A stretch of 40,739 nt of DNA from an uncultured Clostridia bacterium. GTDB lineage: Bacteria; Bacillota; Clostridia; TANB77; UBA1234. The stretch lies in assembly GCA_947164995.1 (NCBI GenBank), contig CAMUYU010000010.1, positions 1-40,739 on the forward strand, given 5' to 3'. Below the pieces are notes generated by a model. That model was not told the origin of the DNA. It searched no databases and saw only the letters and a program-made list of their open reading frames with translations. The stretch's first letter is position 1. The number at the start of each line of letters is the position of its first letter. This document shows, in pieces, positions 33,342-40,739 of the stretch. A program made the position numbers and the translations under genes.

Positions 33342-34829
33342 TTATATGAATTCAACTGAGATTTTAACATAATATGAACTTTCTACTGTTGTATAGTAAA
33401 CTCTAATCGTACCATAAAAATTAGTTTTTATAGCATTTATATCATCATAAATATAAGGATCTTCTTGAGTTAAGTAATTATATAAAAATGAATCGTAATC
33501 ACTTTTGTTTGCAAATTTTATTTCTATATCAGAATAAATGTTATTTCTAAATTTTTCTTTAAAATAATCTCTTATTCTCATCATGTCATATCTATCAAAA
33601 TATGAACCATTTCTTCTATAATAATTTAGCGATTTATCTGTACAAGATGGATAATTAAATTTTCTAGTAGTTGGATAGTCTGAAGCAAATCTAATGCTAT
33701 AATCAATTCTATGATTTTTCATTAATTCTTCATCATCTACTAAAAAATAGTTATAATTTATTTCATCATCCGCTTCTCCAGCAAATACAGGGTCTCCCCA
33801 AGTTGCATCAACCCAATAATAATGTTGCCCTACTCTTACTATGTTCCATCCATGAGATTCATTTTGTTTTGTGTAGCCTGAAACGTAGGCACATTCAATA
33901 TTTGATTTTTGACACAAGTATAAAAATGCCTTTGAATAACCAGCACAAACAGAGGTGTGATTTACTAGTACACTTGTGATTTCTTGCGAATCATATGTTG
34001 AACCATATTTTGTATTATTTATAATCCATTCATAAAAGAATTTCAATTTATCATAATCCGAAGTAATATTTTGCGATTTCATTTTTGTAAGAATTGAATC
34101 AACATTTCTATCAATTTTTTGCATCATTTCTTTAGCATTTAAAGGAATATCATAAATAATTTCGACAACATAATCATTATTTACAATTTTAAATTGATAT
34201 TGACTTGTCCAATAGTATTCTGGATGGTCAAGAGTTAATGCATAAGTGGCAACCATAACCTTCTCTCTATCTGCATTATTTAATTCAATATCTCCGTTAA
34301 AATTTTTACATGCTTTTTCTATAGTATTATAAATTTGTTTTTCATCATAATTTAATTGATTATAATACAATAATCTTGCATCAGATTTTCCAGATGAAAC
34401 ATTTGATGGAGTAGGATAAATTGGTGTTGGTGGTGATGGTTTATTATCTATTGTGCTAGTCTTATCTGGATTACTTGTGTTTGTTGGAGTATTATTATCC
34501 GAAAATTTATTTGAATTATCTTCTGTATTATTGTTATTATTATAATAGTTTAAAACATTATTAATTGTTTCTTGAGAAATAGTAACGTTTGTATCATACT
34601 CTATTTCATCTTGACTATCGTTGTTATTGTAGTTTTCTTCGTTAAAGTTTTCAGTTTGTATTTGAGGTTGATAAGTATCGTTATAATCCGAATTTGAGCT
34701 ATGATATGTTAAATCGTTTAATGAGACTTTTGTCATTTGAATATATTTAAAAATGCAAAAACATAATATAAAAATTATCAAAAGCCAAACAATTATTTCG
34801 CCTTTATCTTCTTTCAATAGTTTCACCAT
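33342..34829 (-). CDS. Membrane-anchored transglutaminase-like protein
   Basis: 495 residues. One membrane helix (12-30), then an Asn/Asp/Pro-rich linker (about 45-145) and a transglutaminase-like fold with catalytic C295 ('TSVCAGYSKAF'), H326 ('ESHGWNIV') and D341 ('YYWVDATWGDP'). All three residues are present, so it should be active as a protease, crosslinker or amidase. Short N terminus and topology place the domain outside the cell. The last 130 residues form an unrecognised domain. Start ATG at 34829, though GAGAGG lies directly before it and the next GTG is possible. Known relatives act on cell-surface or peptide substrates; the target here is unknown. Monocistronic. Confidence 0.87.
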   Translation of the reverse strand: MVKLLKEDKGEIIVWLLIIFILCFCIFKYIQMTKVSLNDLTYHSSNSDYNDTYQPQIQTENFNEENYNNNDSQDEIEYDTNVTISQETINNVLNYYNNNNNTEDNSNKFSDNNTPTNTSNPDKTSTIDNKPSPPTPIYPTPSNVSSGKSDARLLYYNQLNYDEKQIYNTIEKACKNFNGDIELNNADREKVMVATYALTLDHPEYYWTSQYQFKIVNNDYVVEIIYDIPLNAKEMMQKIDRNVDSILTKMKSQNITSDYDKLKFFYEWIINNTKYGSTYDSQEITSVLVNHTSVCAGYSKAFLYLCQKSNIECAYVSGYTKQNESHGWNIVRVGQHYYWVDATWGDPVFAGEADDEINYNYFLVDDEELMKNHRIDYSIRFASDYPTTRKFNYPSCTDKSLNYYRRNGSYFDRYDMMRIRDYFKEKFRNNIYSDIEIKFANKSDYDSFLYNYLTQEDPYIYDDINAIKTNFYGTIRVYYTTVESSYYVKISVEFI

Positions 34830-34864
34830 CCTCTCTAAGTATCATATACAATAACCCATTATTA

Positions 34865-34893
34865 ATACTATCAAAAAAAGCCCTATATATCAA
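34865..34893 (-). promoter_or_regulatory. Probable promoter of the transglutaminase-like gene
   Basis: Minus-strand TTGATA, 17-nt spacer, TAGTAT with extended TGA. A second TTGATA overlaps the -10, so another start is possible. Confidence 0.5.
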
Positions 34894-34936
34894 CCTTTGT
34901 AATACTAACGTAATAGTAGATTTATATTATTATAGC

Positions 34937-34967
34937 AAAAAATCCTCAGCAATTTGCCGAGGATTTT
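34937..34967 (-). terminator. Terminator of the glycosyltransferase/GH18 operon
   Basis: ATCCTC/GAGGAT with one mismatch and GC inner pairs, then TTTTTT on the minus strand. It overlaps the GH18 stop codon. Confidence 0.82.
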
Positions 34968-35836
34968 TATAACGCAGATTGAACTACATTTAAAAGACTA
35001 TCTTTTCCTTTTACATCATAGTTTATTGCCCAAATAATAAGTCCACCACATTTTTCCTTTGCAAAAAATGTCTTTCTCCTTACTGTTGGAATACCATTAT
35101 ATGATTCAATTCCATAGTAGTCATTTGTCGCATTAATGGCAGACAAAGCTATAAGTTCTGAGTATAAAAAGGCCGATGGTCTCGAGTAAAAAGGAATTCC
35201 TATTAGAATTTTTTCTTTAGAAACCTTTCTTCTTTCTACCCAATATTCAACACACTTTTCTGCAAGTTCCAATGATGAGTGATTTACTGCTTCATCATCA
35301 TATGTCATAATGCCGAAAAAATCTAATTTTGAAATTACTAAATTAGATATAGCACTAATCCAATTATATTTTTCATCACCATCAACAGCAAAATAAATAG
35401 CCATAGAAAGTTCTTTCTTCATTTGATGGAGACTTTTACTGAGCTTTGTAATGATTTCTTCTAATACTTTTTGATATTCCTTAGTTGGAAACTCCCAGTC
35501 AAAATCAACACCATCAAAATCATATTCTTTAACAATTTCTAAAACATTTTTTAAAAAATCTTTCCGGAGTTCATCGCGATTCATTATCGTTTCAAAAATA
35601 GAACTTAATTTTTCTTTCTTTTCGTTACTCCAACCGCCGACTGAAACAAATATCTTTATTCCTTTTTGGTGTGCAATAGAAACAACATGCCTTACATTTT
35701 CTTCATCAAGAAAATATAATGTGCCATCTGACCGCGGAAGTAAAAAAGAATAATTAATTTGTGTAAGCGCATCAAGATTTATATGTTCTAGCATATCTTG
35801 GTGGTTAAACGAAGCATAATAACCCACTACTCTCAT
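34967..35836 (-). CDS. GH18-family glycoside hydrolase without signal peptide
   Basis: 289 residues. The GH18 signature DxxDxDxE is D108-G-V-D111-F-D113-W-E115, with E115 the acid/base; 'KIFVSVGGWS' is the SxGG strand, and 'FFGIMTYDDE' and 'GLIIWAINYD' supply later subsite residues. It is short, with no carbohydrate-binding or LysM module and no export signal, so it would act in the cytosol or be released by lysis. GH18 enzymes cleave beta-1,4-GlcNAc-containing polymers by substrate-assisted catalysis. RBS AGGAGG. It follows two GT2 genes by 52 nt, so a role in glycan turnover is likely. Confidence 0.9.
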   Translation of the reverse strand: MRVVGYYASFNHQDMLEHINLDALTQINYSFLLPRSDGTLYFLDEENVRHVVSIAHQKGIKIFVSVGGWSNEKKEKLSSIFETIMNRDELRKDFLKNVLEIVKEYDFDGVDFDWEFPTKEYQKVLEEIITKLSKSLHQMKKELSMAIYFAVDGDEKYNWISAISNLVISKLDFFGIMTYDDEAVNHSSLELAEKCVEYWVERRKVSKEKILIGIPFYSRPSAFLYSELIALSAINATNDYYGIESYNGIPTVRRKTFFAKEKCGGLIIWAINYDVKGKDSLLNVVQSAL

Positions 35837-35888
35837 TAGTTACCTCCTAGTAAAAATTATTTTCTTAGGATAAATATATATTATTAAA

Positions 35889-36917
35889 TTAATTTTTCCC
35901 TATTTCTAATTTTCTACTTGCTTCTATAAAATCAAGTACTTGCATAAATTCTTCTCTTTTATTATTCAACATGTAATATAGACAAACCAATCCATATTTT
36001 CCTATCATTTCCCTAGTCTTACTAAAATCATCTATCGAGTTATAAATGATTGAAATATTATTTTCTACTTGTTTGACTATTTCAGAATTAATTATTTCAT
36101 CATCTTTTGAATTATATGCTCTACTTAGTAGATTAAAAGCATTTTTTAAATATCCTAATTTTGACTCATTTGAAAGTTCAGGCATGTTTTTCATATAAAA
36201 ATCATGTCTTTCATTTAGATACAAAAAGTTATCATTAAGATGCTTTTGTGAATATTTTTTTGTTGTAATGCTATCTTCTCTACCTCTTAAATAATTATAA
36301 TAAGGTTGTTTTAGTACAACAGCATTATTATTTAAGTTATAAAGGATTTTATATATTGTTGATGAGTCCTCATAAATTCTATTAATTGGAAATTCTATGT
36401 TATTTAGCAATTCTTTTTTATATAATTTTGCAACTGGATAATGGTAAAAGTCTTCAACACGGATGAATTCATACATCATTTGCTTCTTATCAAAAATATC
36501 ATATTGCAAATTATCACTTTGTATTATTTCCTCATTTGTAGGTTCATATACAAATCTTGCCGGAGAAACTGCTAATTCCGCATTTGACTCTTTCATAGCT
36601 TTTATCATATCTTCAAGAATATATTTTGAAATAGTATCATCACTATCTACAAACATCACATATTCCCCATGGCTACGTTTAATAAGTTCATTTCTAGATA
36701 TAGCAATTCCCTTATTTTCCCTACTTATAACAAAAATTCTATTATCTTTTTGTGCATATTCTTGCATAATATTAAGGCTATTATCTGTTGATCCATCATT
36801 TAATAATATTAGTTCAAAATTTCCATATGTTTGGTTCAAAATAGACTCTATACATTTGCCAATATACTTTTCTGTATTGTAACAAGGAACTAGAATACTA
36901 ATAAATTTTTCATCCAT
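35889..36917 (-). CDS. Family 2 glycosyltransferase (A)
   Basis: GT-A fold inverting glycosyltransferase. 'SILVPCYNTEKYIGKCIESI' at the N terminus binds the nucleotide; 'NDGSTDNS' and the DxD metal motif in 'FVDSDDT' complete the donor site. The C-terminal 200 residues hold no membrane helix, so it acts on a lipid-linked or protein-linked acceptor in the cytosol. 342 residues, ATG with GAGGGG. Third gene of the cluster, 14 nt after the next GT2. Confidence 0.92.
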   Translation of the reverse strand: MDEKFISILVPCYNTEKYIGKCIESILNQTYGNFELILLNDGSTDNSLNIMQEYAQKDNRIFVISRENKGIAISRNELIKRSHGEYVMFVDSDDTISKYILEDMIKAMKESNAELAVSPARFVYEPTNEEIIQSDNLQYDIFDKKQMMYEFIRVEDFYHYPVAKLYKKELLNNIEFPINRIYEDSSTIYKILYNLNNNAVVLKQPYYNYLRGREDSITTKKYSQKHLNDNFLYLNERHDFYMKNMPELSNESKLGYLKNAFNLLSRAYNSKDDEIINSEIVKQVENNISIIYNSIDDFSKTREMIGKYGLVCLYYMLNNKREEFMQVLDFIEASRKLEIGKN

Positions 36918-36931
36918 AAGATCCCCTCTTC

Positions 36932-38014
36932 TTAATCATTATTTATATGGTTTGGAACATCTTTTCTAAGTCTTTCATACATTTGTGCGTCTGGTTTTGA
37001 CATTTTTTCTCTTTGCTCAGCCGTCATAAATGAACGTACATCAGCTATAACTCTACAAATATCTATAACTTCATTATATTTTTCACTTATTATTTTATCT
37101 AACAAAATTGAAAGTGAATCTTGGCATGCAGGAACATTTAGTTCTTTACTAAGTTTGTAAAACCATCTCATATTTGACAATACTTCAATTCTTTCTTCAT
37201 TTGTAAGTTTATTAGAATCAATGAATTTATAGAATATATATGTCATACTCTTTGCGTAGAAAAATCTATAAAATCCCAATTCATTGTTATCCTTGAAATT
37301 ATTATATATAAGTTTATATGCAACACTAATTCCTTCAAAATATTTTGCTGTACAATTATTAGAAATTGAAGATGTATCTTCTCTTTGTCTATATTTGTAA
37401 ACAACATCATCAATGTAGTACACATTTTTTGATTTAATAAAATATAATGTGGTAAATGGTGCATCTTCTCCTGGAATGCCAACTACAAATCTCATATTAT
37501 TTTTATTAATAAAATCTAATTTATATATCTTATTCCAAACTGCCGAATTCATAACATAGAATGAATCACCATAATCTTTAATGCTTAATTTAAAATTTTT
37601 ATATTTTGATTTAGGAAATACTTCACTAGACCATGGTGTTCCATCATTGTTAACATATATGTAGTTACCTATAACCATGTCTGCATCTTTTGACTCTATT
37701 TCATTACATAACTTTTCACAAGCAGTAAGTTCCATCAAATCATCTGAGTCAACAAACATAATATATTCACCTGTTGCTGCTTCTATTCCATAGTTTCTAG
37801 CATCTGATAGCCCACCATTTTCTTTATGAATTACTTTAATTCTTTTGTCTTTTTCGGCATATATATCACATATTTTTCCACAATTATCTTTTGAGCCATC
37901 ATCAACTAAAATAATTTCCAAATTAGAATATGTCTGATTAATAATAGATTCTAAACAGTCTTCCAAATAGTTTTCAACATTGTATATAGGAACTATAATA
38001 CTAATTAATTTCAA
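36932..38014 (-). CDS. Family 2 glycosyltransferase (B)
   Basis: Second GT2 with 'SIIVPIYNVENYLEDCLESI', 'VDDGSKDNC', 'GGLSDARNYGI' and DxD in 'FVDSDDL'. 360 residues, no membrane helix. It starts at TTG (38012-38014), with GGGGG seven bases upstream. It lies 17 nt after the GT-D gene. It is homologous to copy A only over the catalytic half, so the two probably add different sugars in sequence. Confidence 0.92.
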   Translation of the reverse strand: MKLISIIVPIYNVENYLEDCLESIINQTYSNLEIILVDDGSKDNCGKICDIYAEKDKRIKVIHKENGGLSDARNYGIEAATGEYIMFVDSDDLMELTACEKLCNEIESKDADMVIGNYIYVNNDGTPWSSEVFPKSKYKNFKLSIKDYGDSFYVMNSAVWNKIYKLDFINKNNMRFVVGIPGEDAPFTTLYFIKSKNVYYIDDVVYKYRQREDTSSISNNCTAKYFEGISVAYKLIYNNFKDNNELGFYRFFYAKSMTYIFYKFIDSNKLTNEERIEVLSNMRWFYKLSKELNVPACQDSLSILLDKIISEKYNEVIDICRVIADVRSFMTAEQREKMSKPDAQMYERLRKDVPNHINND

Positions 38015-38031
38015 TATATATCCCCCTTTTT

Positions 38032-38892
38032 CTATTCTATTATTGCCTCAATTTGACTTTCATATTTTTCATCTTTAATTTCACCAGGATTTTTTCCATC
38101 AGCAACTTCATTTACATACTTATTTTCTACTTTTTCTTTATTGGTTGCTTTTTTCAAAAACCATTCATATTCAATATCTACATGGCCAACATCAAGAGCT
38201 TGATATCCTTCTTTTGCCAAATCATATGCAAGTACTGTTGCCGTTGGGCCAAGAGCAAGCAAAATTAAGGAATCTTTAGAATACTTTCTTACTGTGTTTA
38301 TTATTTCATCATATTTATTAAAAGCATTTGTTGCAGGACACAAAACCCTCTTAATAGATTTACAATTATCAAGCAAATCATTTCCTATTCCAAGTCTTGT
38401 AAATTTTCCTTCACAAATGACTAAATCTTTGTTATCCCAAAGTTTTTTCATTTTTTCAAAATATTCGCCACAACCTGAATTATCTAAATACGCCATATAT
38501 GGTCTTGTGATATTGGCCGAGCAATACTCTCTATTAACATCTACATATTTTAGCCAAACATCTCTATAATCATAAAGATATTTAATCCAGTATTCTGTTG
38601 CATCTTCTTTATGATTTTCATATCCATTTAGTTCATCTAAAATTCCAATTAGACAAAAATCTTGTTTTGAACACAAAACTTCTTCTAATCTTTTTCCTAG
38701 TTCACTATTTTCTTCTTGAAACCCTACTCTTCTGCCATTAATAATTTTTAATTCACCATCACCAAATCTTGCTATAGATTTAGTGCTATTAATTAAAAGA
38801 TCTAAAGTTTCATCATGAGACAATATTTTAACTGGTTGCTTTTTTATATCTTCTTGTACTTTTTCGCTTTTTTCTATTAGTTCTATATCCAT
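38032..38892 (-). CDS. GT-D-fold glycosyltransferase (DUF1792)
   Basis: 286 residues matching the DUF1792/GT-D family. The DxE motif D45-G46-E47 in 'ARFGDGELKI' is the metal and donor site of this fold; 'LICEGKFTRLGIGNDLL'-like and 'LALGPTATVLAYDLA' segments are also typical. In streptococci such enzymes add a glucose in the glycosylation of serine-rich adhesins, sometimes fused to GT2 domains; here the GT2 enzymes are separate genes. First gene of the operon, ATG with GGAGTG. Its leader carries an intrinsic terminator. No adhesin gene is visible in the window. Confidence 0.87.
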   Translation of the reverse strand: MDIELIEKSEKVQEDIKKQPVKILSHDETLDLLINSTKSIARFGDGELKIINGRRVGFQEENSELGKRLEEVLCSKQDFCLIGILDELNGYENHKEDATEYWIKYLYDYRDVWLKYVDVNREYCSANITRPYMAYLDNSGCGEYFEKMKKLWDNKDLVICEGKFTRLGIGNDLLDNCKSIKRVLCPATNAFNKYDEIINTVRKYSKDSLILLALGPTATVLAYDLAKEGYQALDVGHVDIEYEWFLKKATNKEKVENKYVNEVADGKNPGEIKDEKYESQIEAIIE

Positions 38893-38908
38893 TATTTATC
38901 ACTCCATT

Positions 38909-38937
38909 AAAAAAATCGCAAAGAACCCTTTGCGATT
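38909..38937 (-). terminator. Leader terminator (attenuator) of the glycosyltransferase operon
   Basis: AATCGCAAAG/CTTTGCGATT stem with a 4-nt loop and T-run on the minus strand, ending 4-5 nt before the GGAGTG of the GT-D gene. It lies after the operon promoter, so transcription must pass it. A weaker hairpin CAAAAAG/CTTTTTG (38944-38960) precedes it. Confidence 0.8.
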
Positions 38938-38981
38938 GATTTTCAAAAAGATTCTTTTTGTTGCTTTTCAAAACCTTATAA

Positions 38982-39010
38982 ATTTTATCATAGTAGACAT
39001 AAACTGTCAA
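38982..39010 (-). promoter_or_regulatory. Promoter of the glycosyltransferase operon
   Basis: Minus-strand TTGACA, 17-nt spacer, TAAAAT with extended TGA: near-consensus. Confidence 0.82.
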
Positions 39011-39028
39011 TTTATACAGCCTTTGACA

Positions 39029-39057
39029 TTGACAAAAAGCTTATTTTGTGATATTAT
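39029..39057 (+). promoter_or_regulatory. Promoter of the 112-residue orphan
   Basis: TTGACA, 17-nt spacer, TATTAT with extended TGA. It is divergent from the glycosyltransferase operon promoter, with the two -35 elements 18 nt apart. Confidence 0.82.
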
Positions 39058-39094
39058 GTAAACGTATTTTAAATTTTATGGAGGTTAATCATAA

Positions 39095-39433
39095 ATGTGG
39101 GTAATCTTTGATGATCGGCAAACTGAAAATGCATGGCAAGAGTTAAGCCATGGCGGCATTGTCAAAACAACTAATCCTGAAACAAGACTATCTATTGAGT
39201 GCGCTAAACTAACCAAAAGAAAGATTGATGAATGGAGGGATGATATTCCTCGTAAGTACATTGATGGCTCTTCTCCAATTTATAAAAAAAGTGGCAAAGA
39301 AATCTTTCTTATAGATGATGAAGAGGATGAATTGGGATACAAATTTTTGGTTAGAGAAAACGGCAAAGAACAAAGGTCAGCCAGTTTTTCTTTAGCTAGA
39401 TACTCATGCTTTTGGTATGGCCGACATGGTTAA
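39095..39433 (+). CDS. Small uncharacterised protein (112 aa)
   Basis: I do not recognise this protein. It is soluble and charged, with Trp residues at both ends and an acidic run 'LIDDEEDELGYKF' in the middle; no cysteine cluster or nucleotide motif. Start ATG with GGAGG ten bases upstream. A near-consensus promoter and a strong terminator make it a real monocistronic gene. It is divergent from the glycosyltransferase operon, but nothing shows that it regulates it. Confidence 0.7.
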   Translation: MWVIFDDRQTENAWQELSHGGIVKTTNPETRLSIECAKLTKRKIDEWRDDIPRKYIDGSSPIYKKSGKEIFLIDDEEDELGYKFLVRENGKEQRSASFSLARYSCFWYGRHG

Positions 39434-39448
39434 TTATTAATCAATACA

Positions 39449-39484
39449 AAAAAAACGAGACTGAAAATTCAATCTCGTTTTTTT
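39449..39484. terminator. Bidirectional terminator
   Basis: AAAAAAACGAGA ... TCTCGTTTTTTT with an inner TGAA/TTCA and one mismatch. It serves the 112-residue orphan and the convergent membrane protein gene. Confidence 0.88.
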
Positions 39485-39568
39485 GGTACCAAGTATCTTA
39501 ATTATTTACAACTTTGATTTTTGTTTATGATTATTGCATATTTATCTATAATTTCATTATCGCTCTTT

Positions 39569-40447
39569 TTATTTTAAATAATCTTCAATCATTTCTTTTA
39601 AATCTTTTGTTGAATACTTGGAATACTTTGAAACAATGTATTCCTTATTTGATTCTAAATAGCCTCTAAAAGTCTGTAATATTTTTTCAGTTGGGTTGTC
39701 AAAATCTATTGAACTATCCATTTCAACTTTATACGTATATTCAGATTCTACTGACATATCTTGAGGTATTTTAGTAAAGTTTTCAGTGTCAAATTGGTCT
39801 GGATAAACATTGTCATAAGCTATAGCTATAATAGAACCTCCATGAGAGTACCTCGAGGCATTAATTATTAAGCTATTATCTGCAAATGTAAACTTGCTAA
39901 GTATCATTCCTTGATTTTCGTTATCTAGTTCATAAATTTCTTTTATTAATTTTCCTTCATCATTTACGGCAAATAATTTTTGGTATCTTATGTCCGTATA
40001 ATCATGATTTGTATAGAAAAAGTATTTTCCAAACGTGAAAACTTTTATTATTCTATTTGGAGCATCATAATAAGATGCATCCTCAATAATTGTTTCTCCA
40101 TCATTAACTGAAACTTTCCAAGACATAAAATCTTCAAATTCGTTCTCTATATCAAAATAAACAGTATAATTATTGTCTATCACTTGTTTAATCTTATCAC
40201 CTTTTTTAGCATGTGTTAAATCAATTTTATACTCTTTTACTTTAAAACTAATATCATTGTTATTATTCTCTTTTAATTGTGCTAGTTCTTGTTCCTTTTG
40301 TTCTATTTTCGCATCTTTGGCTGCTAGTTCTTGATTTCTAGTTTGAGCTTGCAATAATAATCCTACTATAATTGCAATTAAAACTATTACTAGTATTCCA
40401 AAAATCCATAATGCAACTGTTTGTTTCTTTCCGTTTGATTCATTCAT
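39569..40447 (-). CDS. Membrane-anchored protein with coiled coil, unknown function
   Basis: 292 residues. A short basic N terminus and one membrane helix (11-33) are followed by a heptad-like coiled coil (about 36-62, rich in Glu/Lys/Gln/Leu) and an extracytoplasmic region of unknown fold that looks beta-rich (about 65-250), then a helical tail with 'ESNKEYIVSKYSKYSTKDL'. Start ATG with AGGAGG. The 85 nt between its stop and the terminator at 39449-39484 hold no other feature. No operon partner. Role unknown; a surface or cell-envelope function is suggested by topology only. Confidence 0.72.
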   Translation of the reverse strand: MNESNGKKQTVALWIFGILVIVLIAIIVGLLLQAQTRNQELAAKDAKIEQKEQELAQLKENNNNDISFKVKEYKIDLTHAKKGDKIKQVIDNNYTVYFDIENEFEDFMSWKVSVNDGETIIEDASYYDAPNRIIKVFTFGKYFFYTNHDYTDIRYQKLFAVNDEGKLIKEIYELDNENQGMILSKFTFADNSLIINASRYSHGGSIIAIAYDNVYPDQFDTENFTKIPQDMSVESEYTYKVEMDSSIDFDNPTEKILQTFRGYLESNKEYIVSKYSKYSTKDLKEMIEDYLK

Positions 40448-40484
40448 TTGTTTTTCCTCCTCTATCTTCTTTTATATACTAAAG

Positions 40485-40514
40485 AAAAATCATTCAATTG
40501 CTTGAATGATTTTT
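40485..40514 (-). terminator. Terminator of tRNA-Leu
   Basis: AAAAATCATTCAA/TTGAATGATTTTT stem, TTGC loop, 22 nt past the tRNA-Leu end on the minus strand. Confidence 0.85.
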
Positions 40515-40535
40515 TTGTTCGAACTGATACGTCAT

Positions 40536-40617
40536 TGGTACCGGTGGTGGGACTTGAACCCACACGGTTTCCCGCATGATTTTGAGTCATGTGCGTCTGC
40601 CATTCCGCCACACCGGC
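40536..40617 (-). tRNA. tRNA-Leu (CAA)
   Basis: Cloverleaf with GCCGGTG acceptor, anticodon loop CTCAAAA (anticodon CAA, reads TTG), a long variable arm as expected for class II tRNA-Leu, A73 and encoded CCA. The first acceptor pair is G-U. Confidence 0.95.
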
Positions 40618-40630
40618 AATTAAATTATGT

Positions 40631-40660
40631 AGTGCAGTAAAGGTTTCCCTTTACTGCACT
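40631..40660 (-). other. Hairpin at the 5' end of the tRNA-Leu transcript
   Basis: A 13-bp perfect stem (AGTGCAGTAAAGG and its complement) with a 4-nt loop lies between the promoter and the tRNA. No T-run follows on either strand, so it is not a normal terminator. The predicted transcription start falls at its first arm. Confidence 0.6.
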
Positions 40661-40662
40661 TG

Positions 40663-40691
40663 ATTATAGCATTTAAATTCGCTAGTTGCAA
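40663..40691 (-). promoter_or_regulatory. Promoter of tRNA-Leu
   Basis: Minus-strand TTGCAA, 17-nt spacer, perfect TATAAT. Confidence 0.75.
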
Positions 40692-40739
40692 TAGGTTTTT
40701 CATACCAAAATATGGCAAAAAAGTACTACTTATTTCTCT

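Noticed and set aside
34440-34700. A tandem repeat or CRISPR-like array
   Set aside because: The repetitive look comes from Asn and Asp codons in the linker of the transglutaminase-like protein; there are no regular spacers.

Overview
The window is from an AT-rich, Gram-positive type chromosome, most likely an uncultured member of the Bacillota (class Clostridia or a relative). The evidence is the strong AGGAGG-type ribosome binding sites, intrinsic terminators after most genes, a T-box riboswitch, an SLH-anchored surface protein, an aspartyl-tRNA synthetase of the archaeal (AspRS2) type, and TGA used as a stop. No rRNA, CRISPR array, insertion sequence or complete prophage is visible. Four tRNAs are present: Met (cut by the left edge), His and Gln in tandem, and Leu near the right edge.

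Layout. Positions 1-9.7 kb hold mostly single-gene units: a membrane zinc-ribbon protein, a phage-like metallophosphoesterase with higher GC, a secreted SLH-serpin, a P-loop kinase-like protein, a DUF362 protein, a small orphan, a Zn/Cd-type P-type ATPase, an HD protein and the tRNA-His/Gln pair. Positions 9.7-16 kb hold a second HD protein, a YhhQ-type queuosine-precursor transporter, an MBL-fold hydrolase, a third HD (SAMHD1-like) protein, the apt-alr operon and a small radical SAM/SPASM protein. Positions 16-24.2 kb look like one six-gene minus-strand operon: an AAA+/M41 protease fusion, an EamA transporter, a YfcE-like phosphoesterase, a membrane J-protein and two tandem MgtE magnesium channels. 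Positions 24.3-33.2 kb hold a CDF exporter with Mn-type site residues, ppa, T-box-controlled aspS, and the gltX / zinc-ribbon / polA operon. Positions 33.3-39 kb hold a membrane transglutaminase-like protein and an operon of a GT-D (DUF1792) glycosyltransferase, two GT2 glycosyltransferases and a GH18 enzyme. The right end has two orphans and tRNA-Leu.

The most unusual object is the 1066-residue protein at 21008-24208. It has a duplicated cysteine motif at the N terminus, a middle region resembling a degenerate AAA domain, a SpoVK/CbbX-type AAA+ motor, and an FtsH-type M41 metalloprotease domain with HEVGH and the distal Asp. No membrane segment is visible. It thus looks like a soluble FtsH-like protease with a swapped motor, and it is followed in its operon by a membrane-bound J-protein.

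Regulation can be read directly in several places. The aspS leader has a T-box with specifier GAC (Asp). The glycosyltransferase operon has an intrinsic terminator inside its own leader, immediately before the first ribosome binding site, which points to antitermination control. The queuosine-precursor transporter has a short preQ1-I-like element before its RBS (uncertain). Several neighbouring genes between 4.3 and 6.4 kb are separated by compact modules in which the terminator of one gene overlaps or abuts the promoter of the next. Start codons were moved downstream of the longest open frame in twelve genes, where a Shine-Dalgarno site or the promoter position requires it. All identifications come from motif reading only; no database search was run.
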